Positions 49,786-57,738 of a DNA stretch of 64,000 nt are shown here, piece by piece (the first letter of the stretch is position 1; the number at the start of each line of letters is the position of its first letter). Source of the stretch: WTFY01 sp964614915 (GTDB taxonomy: Bacteria; Pseudomonadota; Gammaproteobacteria; UBA4575). Location of the stretch: positions 1 through 64,000 of the forward strand of contig CAZTNC010000006.1 in NCBI GenBank assembly GCA_964614915.1. The letters are read 5' to 3'. A program made the translations under genes and the position numbers. The notes below the pieces were generated by a model. The model searched no databases, was not told the origin of the DNA, and was given only the letters and a program-made list of their open reading frames with translations.

Positions 49786-50538
49786 ATGCGCCAGCCCCTG
49801 GTTGCAGGAAACTGGAAACTGAATGGCTCGCTGGAGTCAGTTTCGGCACTTCTTGCCGGGATTACTGGGCAAATTTCCACGGTCGGGACAACCGAAGTTG
49901 CCGTGTGCCCGCCGTTCGCCTACCTGCAGCATGCAGGTCAGTTGTTGCAGGACACAGGCATTGCTCTCGGTGCGCAGGACTGTTCTGATCAGGCACAAGG
50001 TGCTTACACGGGGGAAGTTTCTGCAGCCATGGTCAGGGAATTTGGCTGCACGTACGTGATCGTTGGGCACTCTGAAAGGCGCCACATCTATGGGGAGAGC
50101 GATGCCTTGGTGGCTGCAAAGTTTGCACAGGCCCAGGAAAATGCGCTGGTTCCAATTCTTTGTGTTGGTGAAACCCTGAATGAGCGTGAGAGTGGACAGA
50201 CCGAGGCTGTCATCGCACGCCAGCTGGATGCCGTGCTGGCGAGTTCGAGAATCGAGGGCTTTGGTAAAGCAGTCATCGCCTATGAGCCCGTTTGGGCGAT
50301 TGGCACCGGCAAAACCGCAACTCCGGAGCAGGCCCAGCAGGTGCATGAATTTGTCCGCGACAGGTTGGTGAAGCAGGACGAAGGGATTGCAGACCGTATT
50401 CGCATCCTGTATGGAGGCAGCATGAAACCTGAAAATGCCGGTGCATTGCTGCAGGAAAATGACATTGACGGGGGCCTGATCGGGGGTGCATCACTCAATG
50501 CAGAGGACTTTGTCGCAATTGCGGCCTCGGGGACATAA
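49786..50538 (+). CDS. tpiA: Triosephosphate isomerase
   Basis: TpiA interconverts dihydroxyacetone phosphate and glyceraldehyde-3-phosphate in glycolysis. The 250-residue TIM barrel has Lys11 in GNWKLNGS, the electrophilic His in VIVGHSERRHIYGE, the catalytic Glu in AYEPVWAIGTGKTATPEQ with the flexible loop 6, and the phosphate-binding ILYGGSMKPENA and GGLIGGASL near the end. It follows glmM and precedes secG, the usual gammaproteobacterial order. Confidence 0.97.
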   Translation: MRQPLVAGNWKLNGSLESVSALLAGITGQISTVGTTEVAVCPPFAYLQHAGQLLQDTGIALGAQDCSDQAQGAYTGEVSAAMVREFGCTYVIVGHSERRHIYGESDALVAAKFAQAQENALVPILCVGETLNERESGQTEAVIARQLDAVLASSRIEGFGKAVIAYEPVWAIGTGKTATPEQAQQVHEFVRDRLVKQDEGIADRIRILYGGSMKPENAGALLQENDIDGGLIGGASLNAEDFVAIAASGT

Positions 50539-50577
50539 GGGACTTCTCATCAGGGACAGGAACAGGTAGACAGGCAT

Positions 50578-50985
50578 ATGATGTTATATAGCATTCTGGT
50601 TGCGGTCGATGTGCTACTGGCCATCGGCATAATCGGTCTAGTGCTGATTCAGCATGGCAAGGGGGCCGATGTCGGCGCTGCCTTCGGCAGTGGTGCTTCG
50701 GGTACCGTGTTCGGAGCCCGGGGATCAGCTACTTTCCTGACGCGGGTGACCGCGATTCTCGCAACCCTGTTTTTTGCCAACAGCCTGCTGCTTGCTTATC
50801 TTGCCACTCACCGTCCTGTTACTGAAAGTGTCATTGACCAGTCGGCACAGGTCATTGAAGAGGTGGTTGAGGTACCCGTGGAGGAAAGTCCAGAGGAAGC
50901 ACAAGTCATGCCGGAATCCACTGTGTCCGACCTGCCGGATGTGCCTCAAGTGAATGCCCCTGTATCTGACGCGGACACCAACTGA
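50578..50985 (+). CDS. secG: Protein-export membrane protein SecG
   Basis: SecG is the small auxiliary subunit of the SecYEG translocon. The 135-residue product has two transmembrane helices (about residues 3-22 and 52-72) around the conserved cytoplasmic loop IQHGKGADVGAAFGSGASGT followed by VFGARGSATFLTR. The C-terminal ~60 residues are acidic and poorly conserved, as in other gammaproteobacteria. It starts 40 bases after tpiA and is followed by tRNA-Leu. Confidence 0.95.
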   Translation: MMLYSILVAVDVLLAIGIIGLVLIQHGKGADVGAAFGSGASGTVFGARGSATFLTRVTAILATLFFANSLLLAYLATHRPVTESVIDQSAQVIEEVVEVPVEESPEEAQVMPESTVSDLPDVPQVNAPVSDADTN

Positions 50986-51086
50986 CCTCCTGAGTCCATT
51001 GCTGGATTATGTGATTGACCTGCCTCTTGATCAGGAAGAGGTGGGCTTCGGGTATCTGTCTCTTGCGTTAGAATAGCTCAGCACAT

Positions 51087-51173
51087 GCCGATGTGGCGGA
51101 ATTGGTAGACGCGCTAGCTTGAGGGGCTAGTGGGGGAAACCTCGTGCCGGTTCGAGTCCGGCCATCGGCACCA
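51087..51173 (+). tRNA. tRNA-Leu(GAG)
   Basis: A class II tRNA with long variable arm. Acceptor GCCGATG pairs with CATCGGC. The anticodon arm CTAGC/GCTAG encloses TTGAGGG (anticodon GAG), the T-arm is CCGGTTCGAGTCCGG, and CCA is encoded. secG-tRNA-Leu is a conserved junction. Confidence 0.97.
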
Positions 51174-51322
51174 TTTGAACTACGCTTGGATATTCATAAG
51201 GTCCTCACAAGGGCAGTTTCTGAATGTGATATTTTCTGGCGACCAATCAAAGCAATTACGATAAATGCATGCAACCTCCATAAGGCAGTCAATATTGTAT
51301 AGACACACAAGGTTGGCCTGAG

Positions 51323-51997
51323 ATGCAGGTCGGCTTGTTTGCAGTGATTTTTATTGCAGTGTTCACTGCAGCCGGTATTGGCACACGGCTGGGGCTAAAT
51401 GGAAATCTGAACGTCTACTACTGCCTGTTAAGTCTGTTTTTCTCCATCAACCTGCTGATTTGCTATTGGGAAGCCTGTCTTTTTTGGCGCAGGGATTACA
51501 TCGAAGAGCGTGTTGGCTACTGGCGTGAGCGGCGTATGCAAACCGGCCGGACACCGGCTGTTGAATTCCTGGCAACCCGGGTTTCATTAAAAAAGATTCT
51601 GTCGCCGACGCTTTGGGCAGATGCCTGGGCCACGTATTGTATGTACGACGATTCGTATGCTGACCGTCGTACATACGGCTTCAGTGTCGACATTGCCAAT
51701 GGTTTTTTTACTCCACTCCCGTCGCTGATTCTGTACGCGGCATTCACGACCGCTTTCATGCCGGCCCTGTTCGCGGGAATTCTGGGTGTCATACTGTTTT
51801 GGCAATGGACGTACGTGAGCTCTGTCTACTGGGTGAGCTTTTTTGTTTCCAGAAGACAGGAGTTGATCAGCAAGGCTGATACTTATATCTATATCTGGGG
51901 AGCAACCGCGGTCTGGGTATTGTTTGGGCTGCTGGGCCTGTACGTGTCCATTCGATTGATTGTCGATGGAGATTATACTGTGCTGGGTTACTGGTAA
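51323..51997 (+). CDS. Integral membrane protein of unknown function
   Basis: The 224-residue product starts at ATG 51323 with a modest ribosome binding site (GGCCTGAG). I count about five hydrophobic segments: ~2-22, ~33-49, a pair around 132-165, and ~188-212. Between them, residues ~50-110 hold a charged segment with YWRERRMQTGRTPAVEFLATR and an aromatic-rich WADAWATYCMYDDSYADRRT. The abundance of Tyr and Trp is notable. I do not recognise a family. It lies between tRNA-Leu and a nitroreductase, in a stretch not conserved with other gammaproteobacterial secG-nuo junctions. It is probably a real gene, since the frame and hydrophobic pattern are consistent. Confidence 0.68.
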   Translation: MQVGLFAVIFIAVFTAAGIGTRLGLNGNLNVYYCLLSLFFSINLLICYWEACLFWRRDYIEERVGYWRERRMQTGRTPAVEFLATRVSLKKILSPTLWADAWATYCMYDDSYADRRTYGFSVDIANGFFTPLPSLILYAAFTTAFMPALFAGILGVILFWQWTYVSSVYWVSFFVSRRQELISKADTYIYIWGATAVWVLFGLLGLYVSIRLIVDGDYTVLGYW

Positions 51998-52220
51998 TTC
52001 CAGATGCACTGGTGTGTGACTTTCAGGAAACCCTTGGCCTGAGCATGTGAATGGTCCTGTCTGCAGGGTTCTGCTGTTTTTGTAGGTATATGCATTCGCT
52101 GGACTGAAATTCACAGGCAACCAGGCAAAAACGAGGCGGTGAAGTTAAATCCAAAGCAGGTGCTATTGGCCACTTTCCCAGCCCGATCCGTTTTCCAATA
52201 TCTATGAAGGAATTTAACTC

Positions 52221-52814
52221 ATGAAGAATGCCGAATCCGAATGCCCGGTCCATGAATTGATCGAGAAACGATGGAGCCCCTATGTGTTTGCAGACCGGGC
52301 CGTTCCCAAAGACGAGCTACGCTCCCTGTTTGAAGCGGCACGCTGGACGATGTCTTCCTACAATGCACAGCCCTGGCGTTACATCGTCGGCATACTCGGG
52401 CACAGCGATGCGCTAAGGGATCAGGTTTTCAGCGTTCTGCTCGAAGGCAACCAGGCCTGGGCAGGGCAGGCGCCGGTGCTGGCGCTTGGCCTTGTAGAGC
52501 ACAACTTTGAACACAACGGCAAACCGAACAAGGCCGCGGTCCACGATCTGGGGGCGGCTTCTGCCCAGTTGACGCTGGAGGCGACGGCAAGAGGTCTGTG
52601 CGTTCACCAGATGGTAGGGATCGATCCCGACAAGGCGCGTGAAGTGTTCGATCTGCCAGATTCCATTGAACCGTTTACGGGCATTGCTATCGGTTATCCT
52701 GGAAAAGCAAAGGATGCGGATGAGGAATTCGCAAACCGCGATCGCAGTCCCAGGGTGCGAAAATCACTCCAGGACATTCTCCTGATGGGATTCGATTTTC
52801 TGATGCCCGGATAA
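52221..52814 (+). CDS. Nitroreductase family protein
   Basis: The 197-residue product is a flavin-dependent nitroreductase-like protein: ELIEKRWSPYVFADRAVPKDELRSLFEAARW, starting near residue 7 and continuing to SSYNAQPWRYIVG, is the FMN-binding N-terminal pattern with the family Arg replaced by Lys-Arg. DLGAASAQLTLEATARGLCVHQMVG gives the second half, and IAIGYPGKAK the end. The family reduces nitro compounds, quinones or flavins; the substrate is not evident. A good AAGGAATTT precedes the ATG. It stands alone before the nuo operon. Confidence 0.9.
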   Translation: MKNAESECPVHELIEKRWSPYVFADRAVPKDELRSLFEAARWTMSSYNAQPWRYIVGILGHSDALRDQVFSVLLEGNQAWAGQAPVLALGLVEHNFEHNGKPNKAAVHDLGAASAQLTLEATARGLCVHQMVGIDPDKAREVFDLPDSIEPFTGIAIGYPGKAKDADEEFANRDRSPRVRKSLQDILLMGFDFLMPG

Positions 52815-52924
52815 GATGTCCAAATTTGAATCTCGTATAAATTGAGCAAAAACAGTGGTATAGACTGAAATATACTCAGTTACATGACCCTATGTACAAG
52901 GGGACTGTCAGCGCACATCTGAAA

Positions 52925-52952
52925 TTTGCAGGCAACCAAATTCAGATACAAT
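52925..52952 (+). promoter_or_regulatory. Candidate promoter of the nuo operon
   Basis: TTTGCA (52925-52930) and TACAAT (52947-52952) are 16 bases apart; the -10 matches at five of six positions and the -35 at four. It lies about 90 bases before nuoA. Confidence 0.42.
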
Positions 52953-53043
52953 AAGGTAGGCGCAATGTGCCTCGCATGGACTGATCTGCCAGGACCTGAC
53001 ACTTCGGCCAAACACTGAAAACCACTGCCTTTGAGGAATGGCA

Positions 53044-53400
53044 ATGCTTGAAAACTATCTTCCTGTACTTGTCTTTATCAGCCTTGCCGTGATCATGAGC
53101 CTGATCCCGATGGCCTTGGGTCTGGCTTTGGGGCCCCGCCGCCGAGACGAAGCTAAGGACTCTCCGTATGAATGCGGCTTCGAGGCCTTCGAGGATTCAC
53201 GCATGCAGTTTGACGTGCGCTATTACCTGGTTGCGATCCTGTTCATCATATTTGATCTGGAGATTGCCTTTCTGTTTCCCTGGGCAGTGGCCATCCGGGA
53301 ACTCGGCTTGGCAGGGTTTTTGTCCATGGCGCTGTTTTTGGTGATTCTCACGGTCGGCTTTATATACGAGTGGGGCAAGGGTGCCTTGGACTGGGATTAG
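53044..53400 (+). CDS. nuoA: NADH-quinone oxidoreductase subunit A
   Basis: NuoA is a small membrane subunit of respiratory complex I at the junction with the peripheral arm. The 118-residue product has three transmembrane helices and the family KDSPYECGFEAFEDSRMQFD loop with the conserved Cys, followed by FDVRYYLVAILFIIFDLE. I use the ATG at 53044, six bases after GAGGA; an ATG at 53038 directly abuts that site. It is the first gene of the nuo operon. Confidence 0.96.
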   Translation: MLENYLPVLVFISLAVIMSLIPMALGLALGPRRRDEAKDSPYECGFEAFEDSRMQFDVRYYLVAILFIIFDLEIAFLFPWAVAIRELGLAGFLSMALFLVILTVGFIYEWGKGALDWD

Positions 53401-53426
53401 GCAGTGGGATCGAGAGGAATTGAGCT

Positions 53427-53465
53427 ATGAAACGATACGATAACCCGGAACAGGTGCGAGACTGA
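53427..53465 (+). other. 12-codon mini-ORF before nuoB
   Basis: ATG at 53427, preceded by AGAGGA, opens a 12-codon frame (MKRYDNPEQVRD) that stops at TGA 53463-53465, one base before the nuoB ATG. It could couple translation into nuoB, whose own ribosome binding site is weak. It may also be chance. Confidence 0.25.
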
Positions 53466-53466
53466 C

Positions 53467-53943
53467 ATGGGCATCGAAGGCTATTTGAAAGAGGGTTTTG
53501 TCACGACCCGCCTGGATGAACTGATCAACTGGGCGCGAACCGGCTCAATGTGGCCGATGACCTTCGGGCTTGCCTGCTGTGCCGTAGAGATGATGCATGC
53601 AGGTGCATCACGCTATGACCTGGACCGCTTCGGGGTCATGTTCCGGCCCAGCCCGCGCCAGTCCGATGTCATGATCGTGGCCGGCACGCTGGTCAACAAG
53701 ATGGCCCCGGCGCTGCGCAAGGTCTACGACCAGATGGCCGAACCCAAGTGGGTGATCTCCATGGGTTCGTGCGCGAATGGGGGTGGGTACTACCATTACT
53801 CCTATGCCGTGGTCAGAGGCTGTGACCGCATCGTACCGGTCGATGTCTACGTGCCCGGCTGTCCACCAACGGCCGAGGCCCTGCTGTACGGAATTCTCCA
53901 GCTGCAAAACAAGATTCGCCGAACGAGCACCATTGCCCGCTAG
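53467..53943 (+). CDS. nuoB: NADH-quinone oxidoreductase subunit B
   Basis: NuoB carries the N2 [4Fe-4S] cluster that passes electrons to quinone. The 158-residue product has FGLACCAVEMMHAGASRYDL with the tandem Cys pair, the VMFRPSPRQSDVMIVAGTL region, SMGSCANGGGYYHYSYAVVRG with the third Cys, and VYVPGCPPTAEALLYG with the fourth. All four cluster ligands are present. It is preceded by the mini-ORF at 53427 and followed by nuoC after 11 bases. Confidence 0.97.
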   Translation: MGIEGYLKEGFVTTRLDELINWARTGSMWPMTFGLACCAVEMMHAGASRYDLDRFGVMFRPSPRQSDVMIVAGTLVNKMAPALRKVYDQMAEPKWVISMGSCANGGGYYHYSYAVVRGCDRIVPVDVYVPGCPPTAEALLYGILQLQNKIRRTSTIAR

Positions 53944-53954
53944 TCCTGGTCATC

Positions 53955-54674
53955 ATGGGGGAACGTATCCATCAACTCGGTTCTGACTTGCAGCGCGTAT
54001 TGGCTTCTTCGTTACAGAGCCTCGATATCAAGCACGATGAAATCACGCTGACTGTAAAATCCGGAGATCTCAACGAGGTGATGCTGCAGCTGCGGGATAC
54101 ACCTGAGTTCGGGTTTGAACAACTGGTCGATCTGTCCGGAGTGGACTATCTGGAATACGGGGTCGGTGAGTGGAGTACGGATGATGCGACCTCGGCCGGT
54201 TTCAGCCGTGGTGCAGAAAAAGCTTCCTTCGGGCGCTTTACCTTTGACGATCCGCCGCAGGCCCGGCCACTGGAGAATCCACGTTTTGCAGTGGTCTATC
54301 ACCTGCTTTCTGTCGCCTGCAACCGGCGGCTGCGTGTGCGGGTATTCTGTGACGACGATGAACTGCCCATGGTGCCCTCCGTACATCACGTCTGGGCCTC
54401 GGCAGACTGGTACGAACGCGAGGCCTTTGACCTGTACGGAATCATTTTCGAAGGACACCCCGACCTTCGCCGCATCCTCACCGATTACGGTTTTACCGGG
54501 CATCCGTTTCGCAAGGATTTCCCGCTGGTGGGCCATGTTGAAGTGCGTTACGACCCCGAGCAAAAACGCGTTATCTACCAGCCGGTATCCATTGAACCCC
54601 GTATCACCGTACCCAAGGTGATCCGCGATGACCACCGCTTTGAATCGGGCGAATCCCAAGAGAACGATGCCTGA
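53955..54674 (+). CDS. nuoC: NADH-quinone oxidoreductase subunit C
   Basis: NuoC (30-kDa subunit) is part of the peripheral arm. The 239-residue product has the signature ADWYEREAFDLYGIIFEGHPDLRRI near residue 155-180 and YGFTGHPFRKDFPLVGHVEVRYD near 176-200. It is a separate gene, not fused with nuoD as in E. coli. Its end overlaps nuoD by eight bases. Confidence 0.96.
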   Translation: MGERIHQLGSDLQRVLASSLQSLDIKHDEITLTVKSGDLNEVMLQLRDTPEFGFEQLVDLSGVDYLEYGVGEWSTDDATSAGFSRGAEKASFGRFTFDDPPQARPLENPRFAVVYHLLSVACNRRLRVRVFCDDDELPMVPSVHHVWASADWYEREAFDLYGIIFEGHPDLRRILTDYGFTGHPFRKDFPLVGHVEVRYDPEQKRVIYQPVSIEPRITVPKVIRDDHRFESGESQENDA

Positions 54675-55920
54675 GCTTCGTAACTACACCATGAATTTCG
54701 GGCCCCAGCACCCGGCCGCCCACGGGGTCTTGCGGTTAGTCCTGGAAATGGAGGGCGAGGTCGTACAGCGTGCGGACCCGCACATCGGTCTGCTGCACCG
54801 CGCGACCGAGAAGCTTGCTGAAAGCAAGCCCTACAACCACAGCATCGGTTACATGGATCGCCTCGATTACGTTTCCATGATGTGTAATGAACACGTCTAT
54901 GTGCTGGCCATCGAAAAGCTGGTGGGCCTCGAGGTGCCGGTACGCGCCCGGTACATCCGGGTCATGTTTGATGAGATCACGCGGATTCTCAACCATCTCC
55001 TGTGGCTCGGTGCGCACGCGCTGGACATTGGAGCCATGACGGTGTTTCTGTATGCCTTTCGCGAGCGTGAGGACCTGATGGATTGCTACGAGGCAGTATC
55101 CGGTGCACGCATGCATGCCACCTACTACCGACCGGGTGGGGTGCACCGCGACCTGCCCGCACAGATGCCGAAATATGTCGAATCCCGCTGGCACGACAAG
55201 AAGGATGTCGCGAGACTCAACAAGGCGCGCACCGGTTCGCTGCTCGACTTCATCGAAGACTTCACGCAGCGTTTTCCAGCATGCGTGGACGAGTATGAAA
55301 CCCTGTTGACCGAGAACAGGATCTGGAAACAGCGCACGGTCGATATCGGTATCGTGAGCCCGGAGCGTGCCCTGCAACTGGGCTTTACCGGCCCCATGCT
55401 GCGCGGTTCCGGAATCGAGTGGGATTTGCGGCGCAAGCAGCCGTACGAAGTGTACGAGCATCTGGACTTCCAAGTCCCGGTCGGGGTCAACGGAGATTGT
55501 TATGACCGCTACCTGGTACGCATCGAGGAGATGCGCCAGTCCAACGAAATTATCCGCCAGTGTGTCGACTGGCTGCGCGCGAATCCGGGACCAGTGATGG
55601 TGGACAACCACAAGATATCCCCGCCTGCGCGGACCGAGATGAAAATGGGGATGGAGGAACTCATTCACCATTTCAAGCTGTTCACCGAGGGCTACTGTCT
55701 GCCAAAGGGCGAGGTCTACTGCGCCATTGAGCACCCGAAAGGCGAGATGGGGATCTACCTGGTGTCGGACGGTGCCAACAAGCCGTACCGCCTGAAGATC
55801 CGTGCCCCCGGATTTGCCCACCTGGCCGCACTGGATGAGATGTCACGGGGCCATATGCTGGCCGATGTCGTCGCAATCATCGGTACCCAGGACATCGTGT
55901 TTGGGGAAATCGACCGATGA
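54667..55920 (+). CDS. nuoD: NADH-quinone oxidoreductase subunit D
   Basis: NuoD (49-kDa subunit) forms the quinone-binding cavity with NuoB. The 417-residue product shows TMNFGPQHPAAHGVLRLVLE at the start with the quinone-site His, HIGLLHRATEKLAE, the YMDRLDYVSMMCNEHVY block, ARYIRVMFDEITRILNHLLW, and a C-terminal KIRAPGFAHLAALDEMSRGH ending in FGEIDR. I chose the ATG at 54667 (MPELRNYTMNFGPQ). nuoE overlaps the stop by four bases. Confidence 0.97.
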   Translation: MPELRNYTMNFGPQHPAAHGVLRLVLEMEGEVVQRADPHIGLLHRATEKLAESKPYNHSIGYMDRLDYVSMMCNEHVYVLAIEKLVGLEVPVRARYIRVMFDEITRILNHLLWLGAHALDIGAMTVFLYAFREREDLMDCYEAVSGARMHATYYRPGGVHRDLPAQMPKYVESRWHDKKDVARLNKARTGSLLDFIEDFTQRFPACVDEYETLLTENRIWKQRTVDIGIVSPERALQLGFTGPMLRGSGIEWDLRRKQPYEVYEHLDFQVPVGVNGDCYDRYLVRIEEMRQSNEIIRQCVDWLRANPGPVMVDNHKISPPARTEMKMGMEELIHHFKLFTEGYCLPKGEVYCAIEHPKGEMGIYLVSDGANKPYRLKIRAPGFAHLAALDEMSRGHMLADVVAIIGTQDIVFGEIDR

Positions 55921-56414
55921 CACAGACTGACTCACAGGCGACGTTGTCCGACTATGTGCGTGGCGAGGTAGAGGACTGGCTGGCCCGCTACCCGGTCGAC
56001 CAGAAGCAGTCCGCCGTGCTGGGTGCCCTGCGTGCCCTGCAGCATGAGGACGGCTACCTGAAGACCGACAAGATGGATGCTGTGGCGGCTTATCTGGATA
56101 TGCCCCCCATCGCCGTGTACGAAGTCGCATCTTTTTACTCCATGTTCGAACTCAAACCGGTGGGCAGGCACACCCTGGCTGTCTGTACGAATCTTTCTTG
56201 CATGCTGTGCGGTGCGGACAAGATCATCGAGCATCTTGAGCGCAAGCTTGGTATTGAGCTGGGGGAAAGTACGCCAGACGGCAAGTTTTTCCTGAAAAAG
56301 GAGGAGGAGTGTCTCGCGGCATGCTGTGGGGCACCCATGATGCAGGTCAATCACACCTATGAGGAGAACCTGACGATCGAAAAGGTGGACAGAATTCTGG
56401 AAGCACTGGACTGA
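55917..56414 (+). CDS. nuoE: NADH-quinone oxidoreductase subunit E
   Basis: NuoE (24-kDa subunit) carries a [2Fe-2S] cluster next to the NADH site. The 165-residue product has a helical N-terminus with VDQKQSAVLGALRALQHEDGYL, MPPIAVYEVASFYSMF, and the cluster ligands in VCTNLSCMLCGA and CLAACCGAPMMQVN. The start codon overlaps the nuoD stop (ATGA). Confidence 0.96.
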   Translation: MTQTDSQATLSDYVRGEVEDWLARYPVDQKQSAVLGALRALQHEDGYLKTDKMDAVAAYLDMPPIAVYEVASFYSMFELKPVGRHTLAVCTNLSCMLCGADKIIEHLERKLGIELGESTPDGKFFLKKEEECLAACCGAPMMQVNHTYEENLTIEKVDRILEALD

Positions 56415-56418
56415 ATCG

Positions 56419-57723
56419 ATGCCTCAACTGAACAACGTTTGCTACGAGACCCTGAAGTTCGATGAGCCGTGGACGCTGGAGAACTATATCAGTGTCGGCG
56501 GATACTCGGCCTGGGAAAAAATCCTGCAGGAGAACATTCCCCCTAGCGAGGTCATCGAGCGGGTCAAGGCGTCCGGTCTTCGCGGTCGCGGGGGTGCGGG
56601 GTTTCCCACCGGGCTGAAGTGGAGCTTCATGCCGCAGGGTCCGGGCATCCAGCGTTATGTCGTGTGCAACTCGGATGAATCCGAGCCCGGCACCTGCAAG
56701 GATCGCGACATCCTGCGCTACAACCCGCATGCCGTGATCGAGGGAATGGCCATTGCCGGCTATGCCATGCAAGCTTCGGTGGGCTACAACTACATCCGTG
56801 GAGAGTTTTCCGGTGAGCCATACCTGCGTTTTGTAGAAGCCCTGAACGAGGCGTACTCGGCGGGCTACCTGGGAGACAACGTGCTGGGTTCGGACTTTAC
56901 CTTCTATCTGTACGACACCCTGGGGGCGGGTGCATACATCTGTGGCGAGGAAACCGCGCTGCTTGAATCGCTTGAGGGCAAGAAGGGCCTGCCGCGTTTC
57001 AAGCCGCCGTTCCCGGCTAGCTACGGCCTGTACGGACAGCCCACCACCATCAACAACACGGAGACCTTTGCCTCGGTGCCGATCATCATGCGCAAGGGAG
57101 CCGAATGGTTCTCGGCCCTGGGAGTGGAGAAAAGCGGTGGCACAAAGTGCTTTTCGGTGTCCGGACATGTGAACCGCCCAGGCAACTTTGAGGTTCCGCT
57201 GGGCATGCCCTTTGCCGAACTCCTTGAGCTTGCGGGAGGAATCCGCACCGGGCACACGTTGAAGGCAGTGATCCCGGGAGGTTCTTCGGTGCCGGTGGTC
57301 CCAGGTGATGTCATGATGAACGTATGCATGGATTATGAATCCATTGCACAGGCCGGGTCCCTGCTGGGGTCCGGGGCCGTGGTCGTCATGGATGACACCA
57401 CGGACATGGTCAAGGTCTTGCAGCGGATCTCGCGGTTTTATTTTTCGGAATCCTGCGGTCAGTGCACGCCTTGCCGTGAAGGCACAGGCTGGCTGTACCG
57501 CATGCTCTGCCGAATCGTCGAGGGCAAGGGCCAGATGGAGGACATCGAGAAACTGGATGATGTGGCCCGCAAGATCGAAGGCAGGACCATCTGCGCGCTA
57601 GGCGATGCAGCCGCCATGCCGGTGCACAGTTTTATCCGGCATTATCGCGAGGAGTTTGTGCACTATATCGAACATGGGCACAGCCTGCTGGATGCACAGA
57701 TCCCGTACCGGGCCACGGGATGA
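56419..57723 (+). CDS. nuoF: NADH-quinone oxidoreductase subunit F
   Basis: NuoF (51-kDa subunit) binds NADH and FMN and carries the N3 [4Fe-4S] cluster. The 434-residue product has the NADH-binding LRGRGGAGFPTGLKWSFMP near residue 55, the FMN-binding GAGAYICGEETALLESLEGK near 168, and cluster ligands SCGQCTPCREGT near 350 with a later Cys in ICALGDAAAMP. It starts four bases after nuoE. Confidence 0.97.
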   Translation: MPQLNNVCYETLKFDEPWTLENYISVGGYSAWEKILQENIPPSEVIERVKASGLRGRGGAGFPTGLKWSFMPQGPGIQRYVVCNSDESEPGTCKDRDILRYNPHAVIEGMAIAGYAMQASVGYNYIRGEFSGEPYLRFVEALNEAYSAGYLGDNVLGSDFTFYLYDTLGAGAYICGEETALLESLEGKKGLPRFKPPFPASYGLYGQPTTINNTETFASVPIIMRKGAEWFSALGVEKSGGTKCFSVSGHVNRPGNFEVPLGMPFAELLELAGGIRTGHTLKAVIPGGSSVPVVPGDVMMNVCMDYESIAQAGSLLGSGAVVVMDDTTDMVKVLQRISRFYFSESCGQCTPCREGTGWLYRMLCRIVEGKGQMEDIEKLDDVARKIEGRTICALGDAAAMPVHSFIRHYREEFVHYIEHGHSLLDAQIPYRATG

Positions 57724-57738
57724 ATGGGGTTGAGCGCG

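Noticed and set aside
51019..51045. CCTCTT/AAGAGG hairpin between secG and tRNA-Leu as a terminator
   Set aside because: The stem is only six bases and lacks a T-run.
54736..55821. 361-codon minus-strand frame
   Set aside because: Antisense shadow of nuoD.
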